Assembly (NCBI GenBank): GCA_033283175.1
Contig: JAWMQM010000002.1
Span: forward strand, 1,054,001-1,118,000
Reading direction: 5' to 3'
DNA length: 64,000 bases
DNA from: Pseudomaricurvus sp033283175
GTDB lineage: Bacteria; Pseudomonadota; Gammaproteobacteria; Pseudomonadales; Cellvibrionaceae
Shown here: positions 52,681-61,107 of the stretch, piece by piece
How the letters are laid out: every line of letters starts with the position of its first letter
How positions within the stretch are numbered: position 1 is the first letter of the stretch
Notes under the pieces: model-generated
Told to the model about the DNA's origin: nothing
The model's input: the letters and a program-made list of their open reading frames with translations, nothing else
Databases searched by the model: none
Position numbers and translations under genes: made by a program

Positions 52681-52694
52681 TCAAACAGGATTGT
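52681..52694. promoter_or_regulatory. Candidate TetR operator, copy 13
   Basis: TCAAACAGGATTGT, close to the copy at 29015; within it an inverted repeat CAATC (52678-52682) / GATTG (52689-52693). 68 bp upstream of the E1 alpha gene. Confidence 0.5.
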
Positions 52695-52762
52695 TTTTCT
52701 TGTTTTGATGATCTAGACTGAGATCAAGCCTGAAAATAATCAGTATAGAAAGGGGGCAATAA

Positions 52763-53734
52763 ATGCCATATCAGACTGAATTTCTGTTACGTGCCTACCG
52801 GACCATGAAGACCATCCGTGAGTTCGAGGAACGCTCTGTCAAGGAGTTCGAAGCCGGCACCATTCCCGGTTTCGTCCATGTCTCCAACGGTCAGGAAGCC
52901 ATCGCGGTAGCCGCCTGCATCGATTTATCCGACAAGGATATTATCGGCAGCACCCACCGCGGCCACGGCCACTGCATCGCCAAGGGTTGCGATGTGAGCG
53001 GCATGATGCAGGAGATCATGGGACGCGCTACCGGCCTCTGCAAAGGCAAGGGTGGTTCCATGCACATTGCGGATTTCGATAAGGGCATGATTGGCGCCAA
53101 CGCCATTGTGGGTGGTGGTCCACCACTGTGTAACGGTGCGGCACTGGGTGCCAAAACCCGCGGCACCCGTGATATCGCCCTCTCCTTCAGCGGCGACGGC
53201 AGCGCCAACCAGGGCACGGTTCTGGAAGCCCTGAACCTCGCCGTGGTGCTCAAGCTGCCCCACGTCTTCATGTTTGAAAACAACGGCTACGGCGAAGGTA
53301 CCGGTGCGGACTATGCCCTCGGCTGCAAGAGCCTGACCGAGCGCAATGCTGGCTTCGGTATGCCATCAGTCTACGTCGACGGCACTGATTTCTTTGCCGT
53401 TTACGAAGCCTGCAAGATCGCCATCGAGCGCGCCCGCAATGGCGAAGGCCCCACTGCGATTGAAGCGGAAACCGTGCGTTTTGACGGCCACTTTATTGGT
53501 GACCCCCAGCTCTATCGCGGTAAGGACGAAGTCAAACTGGCCCGCAAGGACCGCGACTGCCTGAAGATTTTCCAGAAGCGGGTTATTGCCGAACGTTGGC
53601 TGACGAAAAAGCAGATGGACGCCATCGATGCTGAGGTGATGGAAGTTATCGAGCAGGCCGTACAGGACGGCCTGAACGCGCCCAAGCCAAACCCCGCCAC
53701 CGACCTTCTCGCTGACGTTTACTGCACATACTGA
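52763..53734 (+). CDS. 2-oxo acid dehydrogenase E1 component, alpha subunit (TPP-dependent)
   Basis: 323 aa. With E1 beta, decarboxylates a 2-oxo acid (or cleaves acetoin) on thiamine diphosphate and passes the acyl group to E2. The TPP motif runs from GDG at 144-146 (SFSGDGSANQGTV) to ENN at 172-174. IPGFVHVSNGQEAIAVA and GSTHRGHGHCIAKG fit the acetoin/pyruvate dehydrogenase alpha family. Ribosome site AAAGGGGG. First gene of an operon E1a-E1b-E2-E3-DUF35-thiolase-Rieske. Substrate may be pyruvate, acetoin or a ring-cleavage oxo acid; operator copy 13 ties it to the island. Confidence 0.93.
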   Translation: MPYQTEFLLRAYRTMKTIREFEERSVKEFEAGTIPGFVHVSNGQEAIAVAACIDLSDKDIIGSTHRGHGHCIAKGCDVSGMMQEIMGRATGLCKGKGGSMHIADFDKGMIGANAIVGGGPPLCNGAALGAKTRGTRDIALSFSGDGSANQGTVLEALNLAVVLKLPHVFMFENNGYGEGTGADYALGCKSLTERNAGFGMPSVYVDGTDFFAVYEACKIAIERARNGEGPTAIEAETVRFDGHFIGDPQLYRGKDEVKLARKDRDCLKIFQKRVIAERWLTKKQMDAIDAEVMEVIEQAVQDGLNAPKPNPATDLLADVYCTY

Positions 53735-53744
53735 GGAACAGGAC

Positions 53745-54791
53745 ATGAACAAACCAGCCATTATTACGCCTGTTTCCGGGTCAACTTCCATCAAGACCTA
53801 CCGCGAAGCCATCAACGAGGCTCTGCGCCAGGAGATGCGCCGCGACCCCACCGTCATTGTGATGGGTGAAGAGGTTTCCGGCGGGGCCGGCTGCCCGGGC
53901 CAGGATGACGCCTACGGCGGTGTTTTCGGCGTGACCAAGGGCCTGATGCCGGAGTTTGGCCGTGAGCGGGTCATCGACACCCCCATCAGTGAGTCCGCCA
54001 TTATTGGTGCGGCCGCCGGTGCCGCCAATAACGGTTTGCGCCCGGTGGTGGAGCTGATGTTTTTTGATTTTATCGGCGTCTGCTTTGACCAGATTTTCAA
54101 CCAGGCCGCCAAGTTCCGCTATATGTTTGGTGGCAAGTCCCGCACCCCGATGGTCATTCGCGGTACCGTTGGCGCCGGTTGGCGCGCCGGTGCCCAGCAC
54201 TCCAACATGCTGCACCCGGTAGTGACGCACATGCCCGGCCTTAAGGTGGTCATGCCCAGTAACGCCTATGACGCCAAGGGCCTGATGATCCAGGCGATCC
54301 GTGACGACGACCCGGTGATCTTCCTCGAACACAAGATCATGTACGACAACAAGTGTGAAGTACCGGACGAGCCTTACGCTATCCCCTTTGGTGAGGCCAG
54401 CTTCCCCCGCCAGGGTAACGACGTCACCATCGTCGCCATTTCCAACATGGTCACCAGGGCAATTGCCGCCGCCGACGAACTGGCCAAAGAAGGCATCAGT
54501 TGCGACGTGATTGATCCCCGCACGGTCTCCCCGCTGGATGACGAAGCGATCCTGGAGAGCGTGGAAGTCACCGGCCGCCTGGTGATCGTGGACGAAGCCC
54601 ATGAACGCTGCAGCCTGGCGGCGGATATTTCCAGCATCGTCGCCGAAAAAGGTTTCCACAGCTTGCGCGCCCCGATCCGCAAGGTAACAGCCCCGCATAC
54701 GCCGGTGCCCTTCGCGCCTGAACTGGAAGATGCCTACGTGCCCAGCGTCGAGAAGATCATCGCCGCGGTACGCGACGTGCTGGGAGGCTAG
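53745..54791 (+). CDS. 2-oxo acid dehydrogenase E1 component, beta subunit
   Basis: 348 aa. SIKTYREAINEALRQEMRRD, VIVMGEEVSGGAGCPGQDDA (the Glu activates TPP), RVIDTPISESAIIGAAAGAA, PVVELMFFDFIGVCFDQIFN and the C-terminal transketolase domain (GNDVTIVAISNMVTRAIAA, VSPLDDEAILESVEVTGRLV). GAGGAACAGG before ATG 53745, 10 bp after E1 alpha. The extended loop GGAGCPGQDDAYGGV resembles acetoin-dehydrogenase-type enzymes. Confidence 0.93.
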   Translation: MNKPAIITPVSGSTSIKTYREAINEALRQEMRRDPTVIVMGEEVSGGAGCPGQDDAYGGVFGVTKGLMPEFGRERVIDTPISESAIIGAAAGAANNGLRPVVELMFFDFIGVCFDQIFNQAAKFRYMFGGKSRTPMVIRGTVGAGWRAGAQHSNMLHPVVTHMPGLKVVMPSNAYDAKGLMIQAIRDDDPVIFLEHKIMYDNKCEVPDEPYAIPFGEASFPRQGNDVTIVAISNMVTRAIAAADELAKEGISCDVIDPRTVSPLDDEAILESVEVTGRLVIVDEAHERCSLAADISSIVAEKGFHSLRAPIRKVTAPHTPVPFAPELEDAYVPSVEKIIAAVRDVLGG

Positions 54792-56311
54792 TGACAGTGA
54801 CTATTTCAGCGATCAGCATGCCCAAATGGGGCATGGAAATGTCAGAGGGCCTGGTCAGCGACTGGCACTTTGCCATTGGTGACACCATCCAGGCGGGCGA
54901 CGATGTCGTCGACGTGGAAACCAGCAAGATTGTAAATACTGTGACCGCCACAGGTTCCGGCGTACTGCGGGCCATTACCGCGCAGTCGGGCGAAACCCTG
55001 GCGGTGGGCGCCATACTCGGTGTGCTGGCGGATGCGGACACCAGCGACGAAGAGATTGCCGCATTTATTCGCAGTAAAAGCGCATCCGGCACCTCCGAAG
55101 TGGCTGCCGAGCCGGTTGCCCCAACGCAGCCTGCTCCCCAGTCACCGGCTCCACCAGCGGTAGCCGCAGCTGTAGTGGAACTACCAGCCCGTGCCATTGC
55201 CAGTGTGACGCCTTTGCCCGCCGCGGTGCAGCTGGGTGCCCTGGCCGCCGGGGAAGACGACAGTCAGGTAGCTGCGTCGCCGGTTGCCCGTCGCCTCGCG
55301 GCCCAATACGGTGTCAACCTCAACAACATCAGCGCCAGCGGGCGTCATGGACGTGTCTCCAAATCCGATCTCGAAGCAGCGGTCAGTGCCGCCGGTGGCA
55401 AGCTTATCTCCCCTGCCCCGGCAACCACACATTCCCGCCCTGCCGTTGACGACAGCCTGATCAAGGCTACCCCGGTAGCGCGACGCCTGGCGCAGGAGCT
55501 GGGCATCTCGCTGGCGGACTGCCGCTGCAGTGGCGACCGTGGCCGCGTCAGCAAGGCCGATGTTGAAGCCGCAGCCGCCCTGCAACGCAAGCTGGAAATA
55601 TTCCCGGACCTGCCTGCGGACGAGCCCGAACCCTACCTGACCAACACCATGTCAGGTATGCGCAAGACCATCGCTGCCCGGTTGCAGCAGTCCAAGCAAA
55701 CCGCACCCCACTTTCGCGTACAGGTAGATGTGGAGATCGATAACCTGCTGGCTGTGCGCCAGCAGATCAATGCTTCCTCCAGCCAGGCCAGGGTTTCGGT
55801 CAACGACTTCATCATCAAGGCCTGCGCCTCGGCGCTGATGCAGGTGCCTGGAGTCAATGTGCAGCTTGAGGGTGACACCATCCGGCAGTTCCGCCACGCC
55901 GATATTTCCGTGGCAGTGGCCATCGACGAAGGATTGATCACCCCCATCGTCAGGCAAGCCGATACCAAAGGCTTGATTGCGATCTCCCAGGAGACCCGCG
56001 ACCTGGCCACCCGGGCCAAGATCAATCGCCTGCAGGCGGACGAGTTTCAGGGCGGCAGCTTCTGCATATCCAACCTGGGCATGTACGGGGTCAAACAGTT
56101 CGACGCCATCATCAACCCGCCGCAGGCAGCCATTCTTGCTGTGGGCAGCGGTGAGCAGAGACCTGTGGTAAAGAACGGATCCCTGCAGGTAGCGACCGTT
56201 ATGACACTGACCCTGTCCAGCGATCACCGCATCATTGATGGCGCCCTTGCCGCCCAGTTCATGGCCAGCCTGAAAGGCTTCCTTGAACAACCAGCGACCA
56301 TGTTGGGCTAG
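54791..56311 (+). CDS. 2-oxo acid dehydrogenase E2 (dihydrolipoamide acyltransferase) with two peripheral-subunit-binding domains
   Basis: 506 aa core of the complex; moves the acyl group from E1 to CoA. GTG start at 54791 overlaps the E1 beta TAG by one base; a GTG at 54797 is an alternative. One lipoyl domain (1-82, Lys46 in VETSKIV), an Ala/Pro-rich linker, then two similar E3/E1-binding domains: about 162-199 (SPVARRLAAQYGVNL) and 226-263 (TPVARRLAQELGISL), both with GRVSK. The catalytic domain ends with HRIIDG (His479, Asp483). Most E2 proteins have a single binding domain, so the tandem copy is unusual. Confidence 0.93.
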   Translation: MTVTISAISMPKWGMEMSEGLVSDWHFAIGDTIQAGDDVVDVETSKIVNTVTATGSGVLRAITAQSGETLAVGAILGVLADADTSDEEIAAFIRSKSASGTSEVAAEPVAPTQPAPQSPAPPAVAAAVVELPARAIASVTPLPAAVQLGALAAGEDDSQVAASPVARRLAAQYGVNLNNISASGRHGRVSKSDLEAAVSAAGGKLISPAPATTHSRPAVDDSLIKATPVARRLAQELGISLADCRCSGDRGRVSKADVEAAAALQRKLEIFPDLPADEPEPYLTNTMSGMRKTIAARLQQSKQTAPHFRVQVDVEIDNLLAVRQQINASSSQARVSVNDFIIKACASALMQVPGVNVQLEGDTIRQFRHADISVAVAIDEGLITPIVRQADTKGLIAISQETRDLATRAKINRLQADEFQGGSFCISNLGMYGVKQFDAIINPPQAAILAVGSGEQRPVVKNGSLQVATVMTLTLSSDHRIIDGALAAQFMASLKGFLEQPATMLG

Positions 56312-56319
56312 GGGCAGCT

Positions 56320-57708
56320 ATGAACGACTTTGACCTGATCGTGGTAGGCGGCGGACCCGGTGGCTATGTCGCTGCCATTCGCGCCGCCCAACTGGGCTTC
56401 AGCACAGTGCTGGTAGAGAAGGAAAAATTGGGCGGTGTCTGCCTGAACTGGGGCTGCATACCCACCAAGGCCCTGTTGCGGGGTGCCGAAGTCGCCCATA
56501 CCCTGGCCGAAGCGGGCCGCTTTGGCTTTGAGTTTGGCCCGGTCAATTTCGATCTGGCCAAACTGGTGGGCCACAGCCGCTCGGTGGCGAATCGCCTGAG
56601 CCAGGGCATTGATTACCTGATGAAGAAAAACAACATCACGGTATTCAGTGGTCAGGCACAGCTGGTTGATAACGGCCTGCTGGAAGTGACTGCTGCCGGG
56701 GCCACCCAGCGACTTAAAGCCCCGCACATTATCCTCGCTACCGGGGCCCGGGCCCGGGCCCTGCCGGGTGTTGAGGTGGATGGCGACTATATCTGGGGGG
56801 TGCGTGAAGCCATGACCCCGGACGCCCTGCCCCAGCGCCTGCTGATCATTGGTGCCGGGGCCATCGGTGTGGAGTTCGCCAGCCTCTATAACGATCTTGG
56901 CAGCCAGGTGACTCTGGTGGAAGCGGTTGATCGTATTGTGCCTGCCGAAGACGCCGAGATTTCAAAACTGCTGCAGGATCAGTTTGGCAAACGCAAGATC
57001 CAGGTACTGACCAATACACTGGTCGGCAGCCTTAACATTCGCGAGGGTGTGGTTACCGCAACCATGCGCAGCAACGGCCAGGAATCCCAGGGCGAGTTTG
57101 ACCGGGTCATTGTGGCCGTGGGTATCACGGGCAACATCGAGAATCTCGGTCTTGAAGCACTGGGAGTCACTACCGATCGCGGCTTTATCAAAACCGATGC
57201 ATTCAAGCGCACCAATGTGGTCGGCCTCTATGCCATCGGCGATGTGGCGGGTCCACCGTGGCTGGCCCACAAAGCCAGTCATGAAGGTGTCCTCTGTGTC
57301 GAAAAGATTGCCGGCATCGCCGCCAAACCGCTCGACCCGGATCGCATCCCCGGCTGTACCTATTGCCGGCCACAGATCGCCAGCGTTGGCCTCAGCGAAC
57401 AGCAGGCCCGGCAGCGCGGCATAGACTACAGCGTCGGTCGTTTCAACCTCTCTGCCAATGGCAAAGCCCTGGCCATCGGTGACTCCGAGGGCCTGGTAAA
57501 AACCCTCTTTGATAAACACACCGGCGAATTACTGGGTGCCCACATGATTGGCCCGGAAGTCACCGAGCAGATCCAGGGGTTTGGCATCGCCCAGCAGCTG
57601 GAAGCCACTGCCCATGAACTGACCCATACCGTATTCGCTCACCCCAGTTTGTCTGAGGCGATGCACGAATCTGTGCTCAGCTCACTTGGCATCGCACTGC
57701 ATCAGTAA
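56320..57708 (+). CDS. lpdA: Dihydrolipoamide dehydrogenase (E3)
   Basis: 462 aa FAD enzyme that reoxidises lipoamide with NAD. FAD motif LIVVGGGPGGYVAAIRAAQLG (6 onward), redox-active disulfide C41-C46 in GGVCLNWGCIPTKAL, NAD-binding LLIIGAGAIGVEFASLYNDL, second FAD motif VVGLYAIGDVAGPPWLAH, and the C-terminal His-Glu active site in FAHPSLSEAMHE. AGGGGCAG before ATG 56320, 8 bp after E2. Completes the E1-E2-E3 set. Confidence 0.95.
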   Translation: MNDFDLIVVGGGPGGYVAAIRAAQLGFSTVLVEKEKLGGVCLNWGCIPTKALLRGAEVAHTLAEAGRFGFEFGPVNFDLAKLVGHSRSVANRLSQGIDYLMKKNNITVFSGQAQLVDNGLLEVTAAGATQRLKAPHIILATGARARALPGVEVDGDYIWGVREAMTPDALPQRLLIIGAGAIGVEFASLYNDLGSQVTLVEAVDRIVPAEDAEISKLLQDQFGKRKIQVLTNTLVGSLNIREGVVTATMRSNGQESQGEFDRVIVAVGITGNIENLGLEALGVTTDRGFIKTDAFKRTNVVGLYAIGDVAGPPWLAHKASHEGVLCVEKIAGIAAKPLDPDRIPGCTYCRPQIASVGLSEQQARQRGIDYSVGRFNLSANGKALAIGDSEGLVKTLFDKHTGELLGAHMIGPEVTEQIQGFGIAQQLEATAHELTHTVFAHPSLSEAMHESVLSSLGIALHQ

Positions 57709-57718
57709 GGTGATTAGC

Positions 57719-58153
57719 ATGAATCAGCAGATACCTATTCACGACGGCCTGTTTACCTGGCCGTCCCTCCAGCCGGAATTGCTGGGCAGTCGCTGCCGGC
57801 AATGCGGGGAAGCCACCTTCCCCGCGCAAAATGATTGTCGCAGCTGCAGCGGACGCGAGACTGACGTGGTCACCCTCGGAAGCCGCGGCACCCTGTGGAC
57901 CTGGACAATCCAGAGCTTTATGCCCAAATCTCCCTACCACAGTGATGAAACGCCCGAAACCTTCAAGCCCTACGGCGTCGGCTATGTGGAGATGCCTGGC
58001 GGCGTGCGGGTTGAAGCCCGCCTTATCCCCAACCAGCGTGAAGAGCTGCATATCGGTATGCCCATGCAGCTGGAGATTATTCCCTTCCGTACCGATGAAG
58101 ACGGGAACCAGATCATGACCTTTTGCTTCCGGGCGCTGGAGGAGAACGAATAA
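57719..58153 (+). CDS. Zn-ribbon OB-fold (DUF35) protein, partner of the thiolase-like enzyme
   Basis: 144 aa from ATG 57719 (MNQQIPIHDGLFTW) with AAGGTG upstream. Zinc ribbon cysteines C26, C29, C40, C43 (SRCRQCG, NDCRSCSG), then an OB fold (SRGTLWTWTIQSFMP, YGVGYVEMPGGVRVEARL). Such proteins are obligate partners of thiolase-like acyltransferases and of the steroid side-chain aldolases. The stop codon overlaps the thiolase ATG by one base (TAATG), so they are co-translated and probably form a complex. Confidence 0.9.
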   Translation: MNQQIPIHDGLFTWPSLQPELLGSRCRQCGEATFPAQNDCRSCSGRETDVVTLGSRGTLWTWTIQSFMPKSPYHSDETPETFKPYGVGYVEMPGGVRVEARLIPNQREELHIGMPMQLEIIPFRTDEDGNQIMTFCFRALEENE

Positions 58154-59295
58154 TGGACGTCGCAATTATCGGAATTGGCCTGCACCCCTTTGGTCGCTCA
58201 CCGGATATGACCGGCCAGCAACAGGGCGCCAGCGCTATACGCGCAGCCCTGGCGGACGCCGGACTCAGCTGGAAAGACATGCAGTTCGCCTACGGCGGCA
58301 GCCAGGATGGTGGCAACGCCGATGCGCTGGTCAACGAGCTGGGCCTGACCGGTTTACAGTTCACCAACATCTGGAACGGCTGTGCCACCGGCGGCAGCTC
58401 CCTGCACGCCGCCTGCGCGGCCATTAAGTCCGGCGAATACGACCTGGGTGTGGTGGTGGGTTTTGACAAACACCCCCGTGGTGCCTTTAACCCCGAGCCT
58501 GCCGATTGGGGTCTGGACAGCTGGTACGGTGAAACCGGCATGATGCTGACCACCCAATTCTTCGCCATGAAGATCCAGCGCTATATGTACGATCACGGCA
58601 TCAGCGAAGACGCCCTGGTGCGGGTATCAGAGAAGGCGTTCCTGAACGGCTCCCTGACCCCGACGGCCTGGCGCCGTCAGGCACTGAGCTACGACGAGAT
58701 CGCCACCTCCATGATGGTCAGTGATCCGCTGCGCAAGTACATGTTCTGCAGCCCGGCAGAAGGCGGCGCCGCGTTAATCCTCTGCAATCCGGACATCGCC
58801 CGGCGTTACACCAGCAAGCCACTGCTGCTGAAAGCCGCAGCAGTACGCACCCGCCACTACGGCAGTTTTGAAGTGTTCAGCCCGTCGCAGGCCATGGCCG
58901 TGGCCGATGCACCCACCGTCACCGCCTCCAAAGCGGCCTTCGAACTGGCCGGTATCGGCCCGGAAGATATCGATGTACTGCAACTGCAGGATACCGATGC
59001 CGGTACCGAGATTATTCACATGGCCGAGAACGGCTTCTGTGAACACGGTGAGCAGGAGAAGTTGTTACGCGAAGGCGCCACCGGCATCAATGGCCGTATG
59101 CCGGTTAACACAGATGGCGGCTGCCTCGCCAATGGCGAACCCGTGGGAGCCTCCGGTTTGCGCCAGGTCTATGAAGTCTGCGTGCAGTTGCGCGGTGAAG
59201 GCGGTGCCCGGCAGGTGCCCGATCAACCCAAGGTTGGATACACCCACGTCTACGGTGCCCCCGGCCTCAGTGGCGTCAACATCATTTCCCGATAA
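58153..59295 (+). CDS. Thiolase-superfamily enzyme (SCP2/acyl-CoA aldolase-like)
   Basis: 380 aa from ATG 58153. Nucleophile-position Cys77 in WNGCATGGSS; VVVGFDKHPRGAFNP; C-terminal block NTDGGCLANGEPVGASG, then THVYGAPGLSG (H365, Y367). The usual second catalytic Cys near the C-terminus (CxG) is not present, and a Tyr sits two residues after the His. With the translationally coupled DUF35 gene, this resembles thiolase-like retro-aldolases that remove side chains from acyl-CoAs, but a normal degradative thiolase cannot be excluded. Operon with the 2-oxo acid dehydrogenase. Confidence 0.88.
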   Translation: MDVAIIGIGLHPFGRSPDMTGQQQGASAIRAALADAGLSWKDMQFAYGGSQDGGNADALVNELGLTGLQFTNIWNGCATGGSSLHAACAAIKSGEYDLGVVVGFDKHPRGAFNPEPADWGLDSWYGETGMMLTTQFFAMKIQRYMYDHGISEDALVRVSEKAFLNGSLTPTAWRRQALSYDEIATSMMVSDPLRKYMFCSPAEGGAALILCNPDIARRYTSKPLLLKAAAVRTRHYGSFEVFSPSQAMAVADAPTVTASKAAFELAGIGPEDIDVLQLQDTDAGTEIIHMAENGFCEHGEQEKLLREGATGINGRMPVNTDGGCLANGEPVGASGLRQVYEVCVQLRGEGGARQVPDQPKVGYTHVYGAPGLSGVNIISR

Positions 59296-59329
59296 CGACC
59301 AACAGAATAAATACAGGTGGAGATACGTT

Positions 59330-60712
59330 ATGAGTAACAGCCAGAAAAGACAGCAAGGTGACGGTGTTCGCTGCGAAGGAGCTTCGTTTCAGGATCTGCT
59401 GGACCTTGAAGAAGTTGAAGTGCCTGCCTACCTGCGCGAAAACACCTGCGATTACATGGGTGATTTTGACCTGGATGTGGACCGCTGGATTTCCCGCGAC
59501 ACCCACATCCTGGAAAAGAAAAAGTTGTGGCCGAAAGTGTGGCAGATGGCCTGCCGCGTCGAGGATATTCCGGAAGTCGGCGACAACCACATCTATGAAG
59601 TCATTGACGAGTCGGTGATCATCACCCGCACCTCCGAGAACGAGATCAGGGGCTTTATCAACTCCTGCCTGCACCGCGGCCGCCTGCTGCGTGATGAAGA
59701 TGGCTGTGTGCAGGAGTTTGTCTGTCCGTTCCACGGTGCCACCTGGGACCTGAATGGCAACTTCAAGGGCATCCCCTGCAAGTGGGACTTCCGTCACCTG
59801 GAGGGCAAGGACATGAACCTGCCCCAGGTGCAGGTGGATACCTGGGGTGGCTTCGTCTTTATCAACTTTGATAAAAATGCTGAACCCCTGGCGGACTACC
59901 TGGCACCCATGCCAGAGCACTTCAAGCGCTTCCCGCTGCATGAATACTACAAGGGTGCCCATGTACAGCGCGTCGTGCAGTGCAACTGGAAAGTGGGCGC
60001 GGAAGCCTTTATGGAGTCATTCCATACCGTTGCCACCCACCGGGAGATCATGACCTTCACCGGCGATGCCAACTCCCAGTACGACACCTTCGGCGACAAC
60101 ATCAGCCGCTCCGTGACCCCCATGGGGGTGCCCAGCCCGCATCTGGAGAATATCCCGGAAGAGAAAACCCTCAAGGATATCCTCGACCTGTCAGGGCGTA
60201 TGGCCATGAATGACTCCAGCGGCCAGTTACTGCCGGAAGGCCTGAGCGCCCGCAAGTACGTGGCGGACATGAACCGCAAGATATTCGAAGACATCAGCGG
60301 TGAAGACCTCTCCGATGCCACCATGGCTGAGCTGGAGGACGCCATCCTCTACAGCGCCTTCCCCAACATGCAGGTGTGGATTGGCTACCACGGCAATATC
60401 GTCTACCGCTTCCTGCCCAATGGGGACGATCACGACAGTTGCCTTTTCGATGCCATGCTGCTGTTCCGCACCCCCAAAGGCAGCCCCAAGCCTGCTGGCA
60501 AGCCAGTCACCAAACTGCGCCCAGACCAGCGTTTCAGCGATGCCGAAGAACTCGGCGATCTCGGCCCGGTGTTTGATCAGGATGACGCCAACATGCCCAT
60601 GGTCCAGCGCGGCATGAAAGCGTCCAAGAAACGCGCGGTCAGCCTAGGCAGCTATCAGGAGAGCCGAATCCGCCATATGCATCAGACGCTCGATAAATAC
60701 CTGAACGCCTGA
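59330..60712 (+). CDS. Rieske non-haem iron oxygenase alpha subunit (5)
   Basis: 460 aa from ATG 59330 with GGTGGAG upstream; the frame is open back into the thiolase gene (to 58868) but that part is antisense-of-frame noise. Rieske ligands C113/H115 (SCLHRG) and C132/H135 (VCPFHGA). Iron histidines H232 and H237 in ESFHTVATH. Block LWPKVWQMACRVEDIPEVGD and tail YQESRIRHMHQTLDKYL show it is a paralogue of (3) and (2). It lies 34 bp after the thiolase gene and is followed by a terminator: last gene of the operon. Confidence 0.94.
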   Translation: MSNSQKRQQGDGVRCEGASFQDLLDLEEVEVPAYLRENTCDYMGDFDLDVDRWISRDTHILEKKKLWPKVWQMACRVEDIPEVGDNHIYEVIDESVIITRTSENEIRGFINSCLHRGRLLRDEDGCVQEFVCPFHGATWDLNGNFKGIPCKWDFRHLEGKDMNLPQVQVDTWGGFVFINFDKNAEPLADYLAPMPEHFKRFPLHEYYKGAHVQRVVQCNWKVGAEAFMESFHTVATHREIMTFTGDANSQYDTFGDNISRSVTPMGVPSPHLENIPEEKTLKDILDLSGRMAMNDSSGQLLPEGLSARKYVADMNRKIFEDISGEDLSDATMAELEDAILYSAFPNMQVWIGYHGNIVYRFLPNGDDHDSCLFDAMLLFRTPKGSPKPAGKPVTKLRPDQRFSDAEELGDLGPVFDQDDANMPMVQRGMKASKKRAVSLGSYQESRIRHMHQTLDKYLNA

Positions 60713-60731
60713 TACCCCGACCTACCCTCTT

Positions 60732-60766
60732 GCCGGGTTCCGGTTTTTACCGGGCCCGGCCTTTTT
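60732..60766 (+). terminator. Terminator of the E1-to-Rieske operon
   Basis: Outer arms GCCGGG (60732-60737) and CCCGGC (60755-60760) with an inner GGT/ACC pairing, then CTTTTTA. 19 bp after the Rieske stop at 60712. Confidence 0.8.
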
Positions 60767-61054
60767 ATCTCCCGCCTCCCCGTTCCCGACCACCTTATCT
60801 CAGGCTCCTGCCCCCTCAATAGCTGAGCCGTAAACTCGGCCCATGATTGCTTCAGACAGCGCCAGCAGGACATCACTGTAATGCCGGAATTGTTCTGAAC
60901 ACCATTGCGTCCACGGGGATAGTCCACCGCCGTAACGCCTCATAACAAAGACAGAAAGGCCGGCGCACATGCAGGTTACCTGTAATCTGAGAGACCAAAC
61001 AGGGAGGGAGATTCAGGGACAGCTGAGTAGCCAGCACCTGCGCAGTACTGGTAA

Positions 61055-61086
61055 AGAAAAAACCCGCCTGCCGGTTGGCAGGCGGG
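61055..61086 (-). terminator. Rho-independent terminator of the acyl-CoA carboxylase
   Basis: On the minus strand CCCGCCTGCC, loop AACC, GGCAGGCGGG and then a run of six T. Perfect 10-bp arms (61063-61072 with 61077-61086), 22 bp after the stop at 61108. Confidence 0.92.
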
Positions 61087-61107
61087 GTTCCGGAGGCGGG
61101 ACAAACC

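Larger units (their letters stand above)
52211..52762. other. Divergent promoter region, TetR (2) / 2-oxo acid dehydrogenase operon
   Basis: 552 bp without a convincing gene. Holds the inverted repeat 52248-52270, operator copy 13 at 52681-52694 and AT-rich tracts. A plus-strand open frame 52382-52606 (74 codons) has no family features or ribosome site. Confidence 0.5.
60713..61107. other. Intergenic with two terminators
   Basis: 395 bp between convergent transcripts, holding the two terminators listed at 60732 and 61055. Between them (60770-61050) I see no gene, repeat or palindrome copy. Confidence 0.6.

Noticed and set aside
58868..59329. N-terminal extension of Rieske oxygenase (5) into the thiolase gene
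   Set aside because: The extension is arginine/proline-rich noise in another frame of the thiolase; the ATG at 59330 has a ribosome site and starts the family-like sequence.
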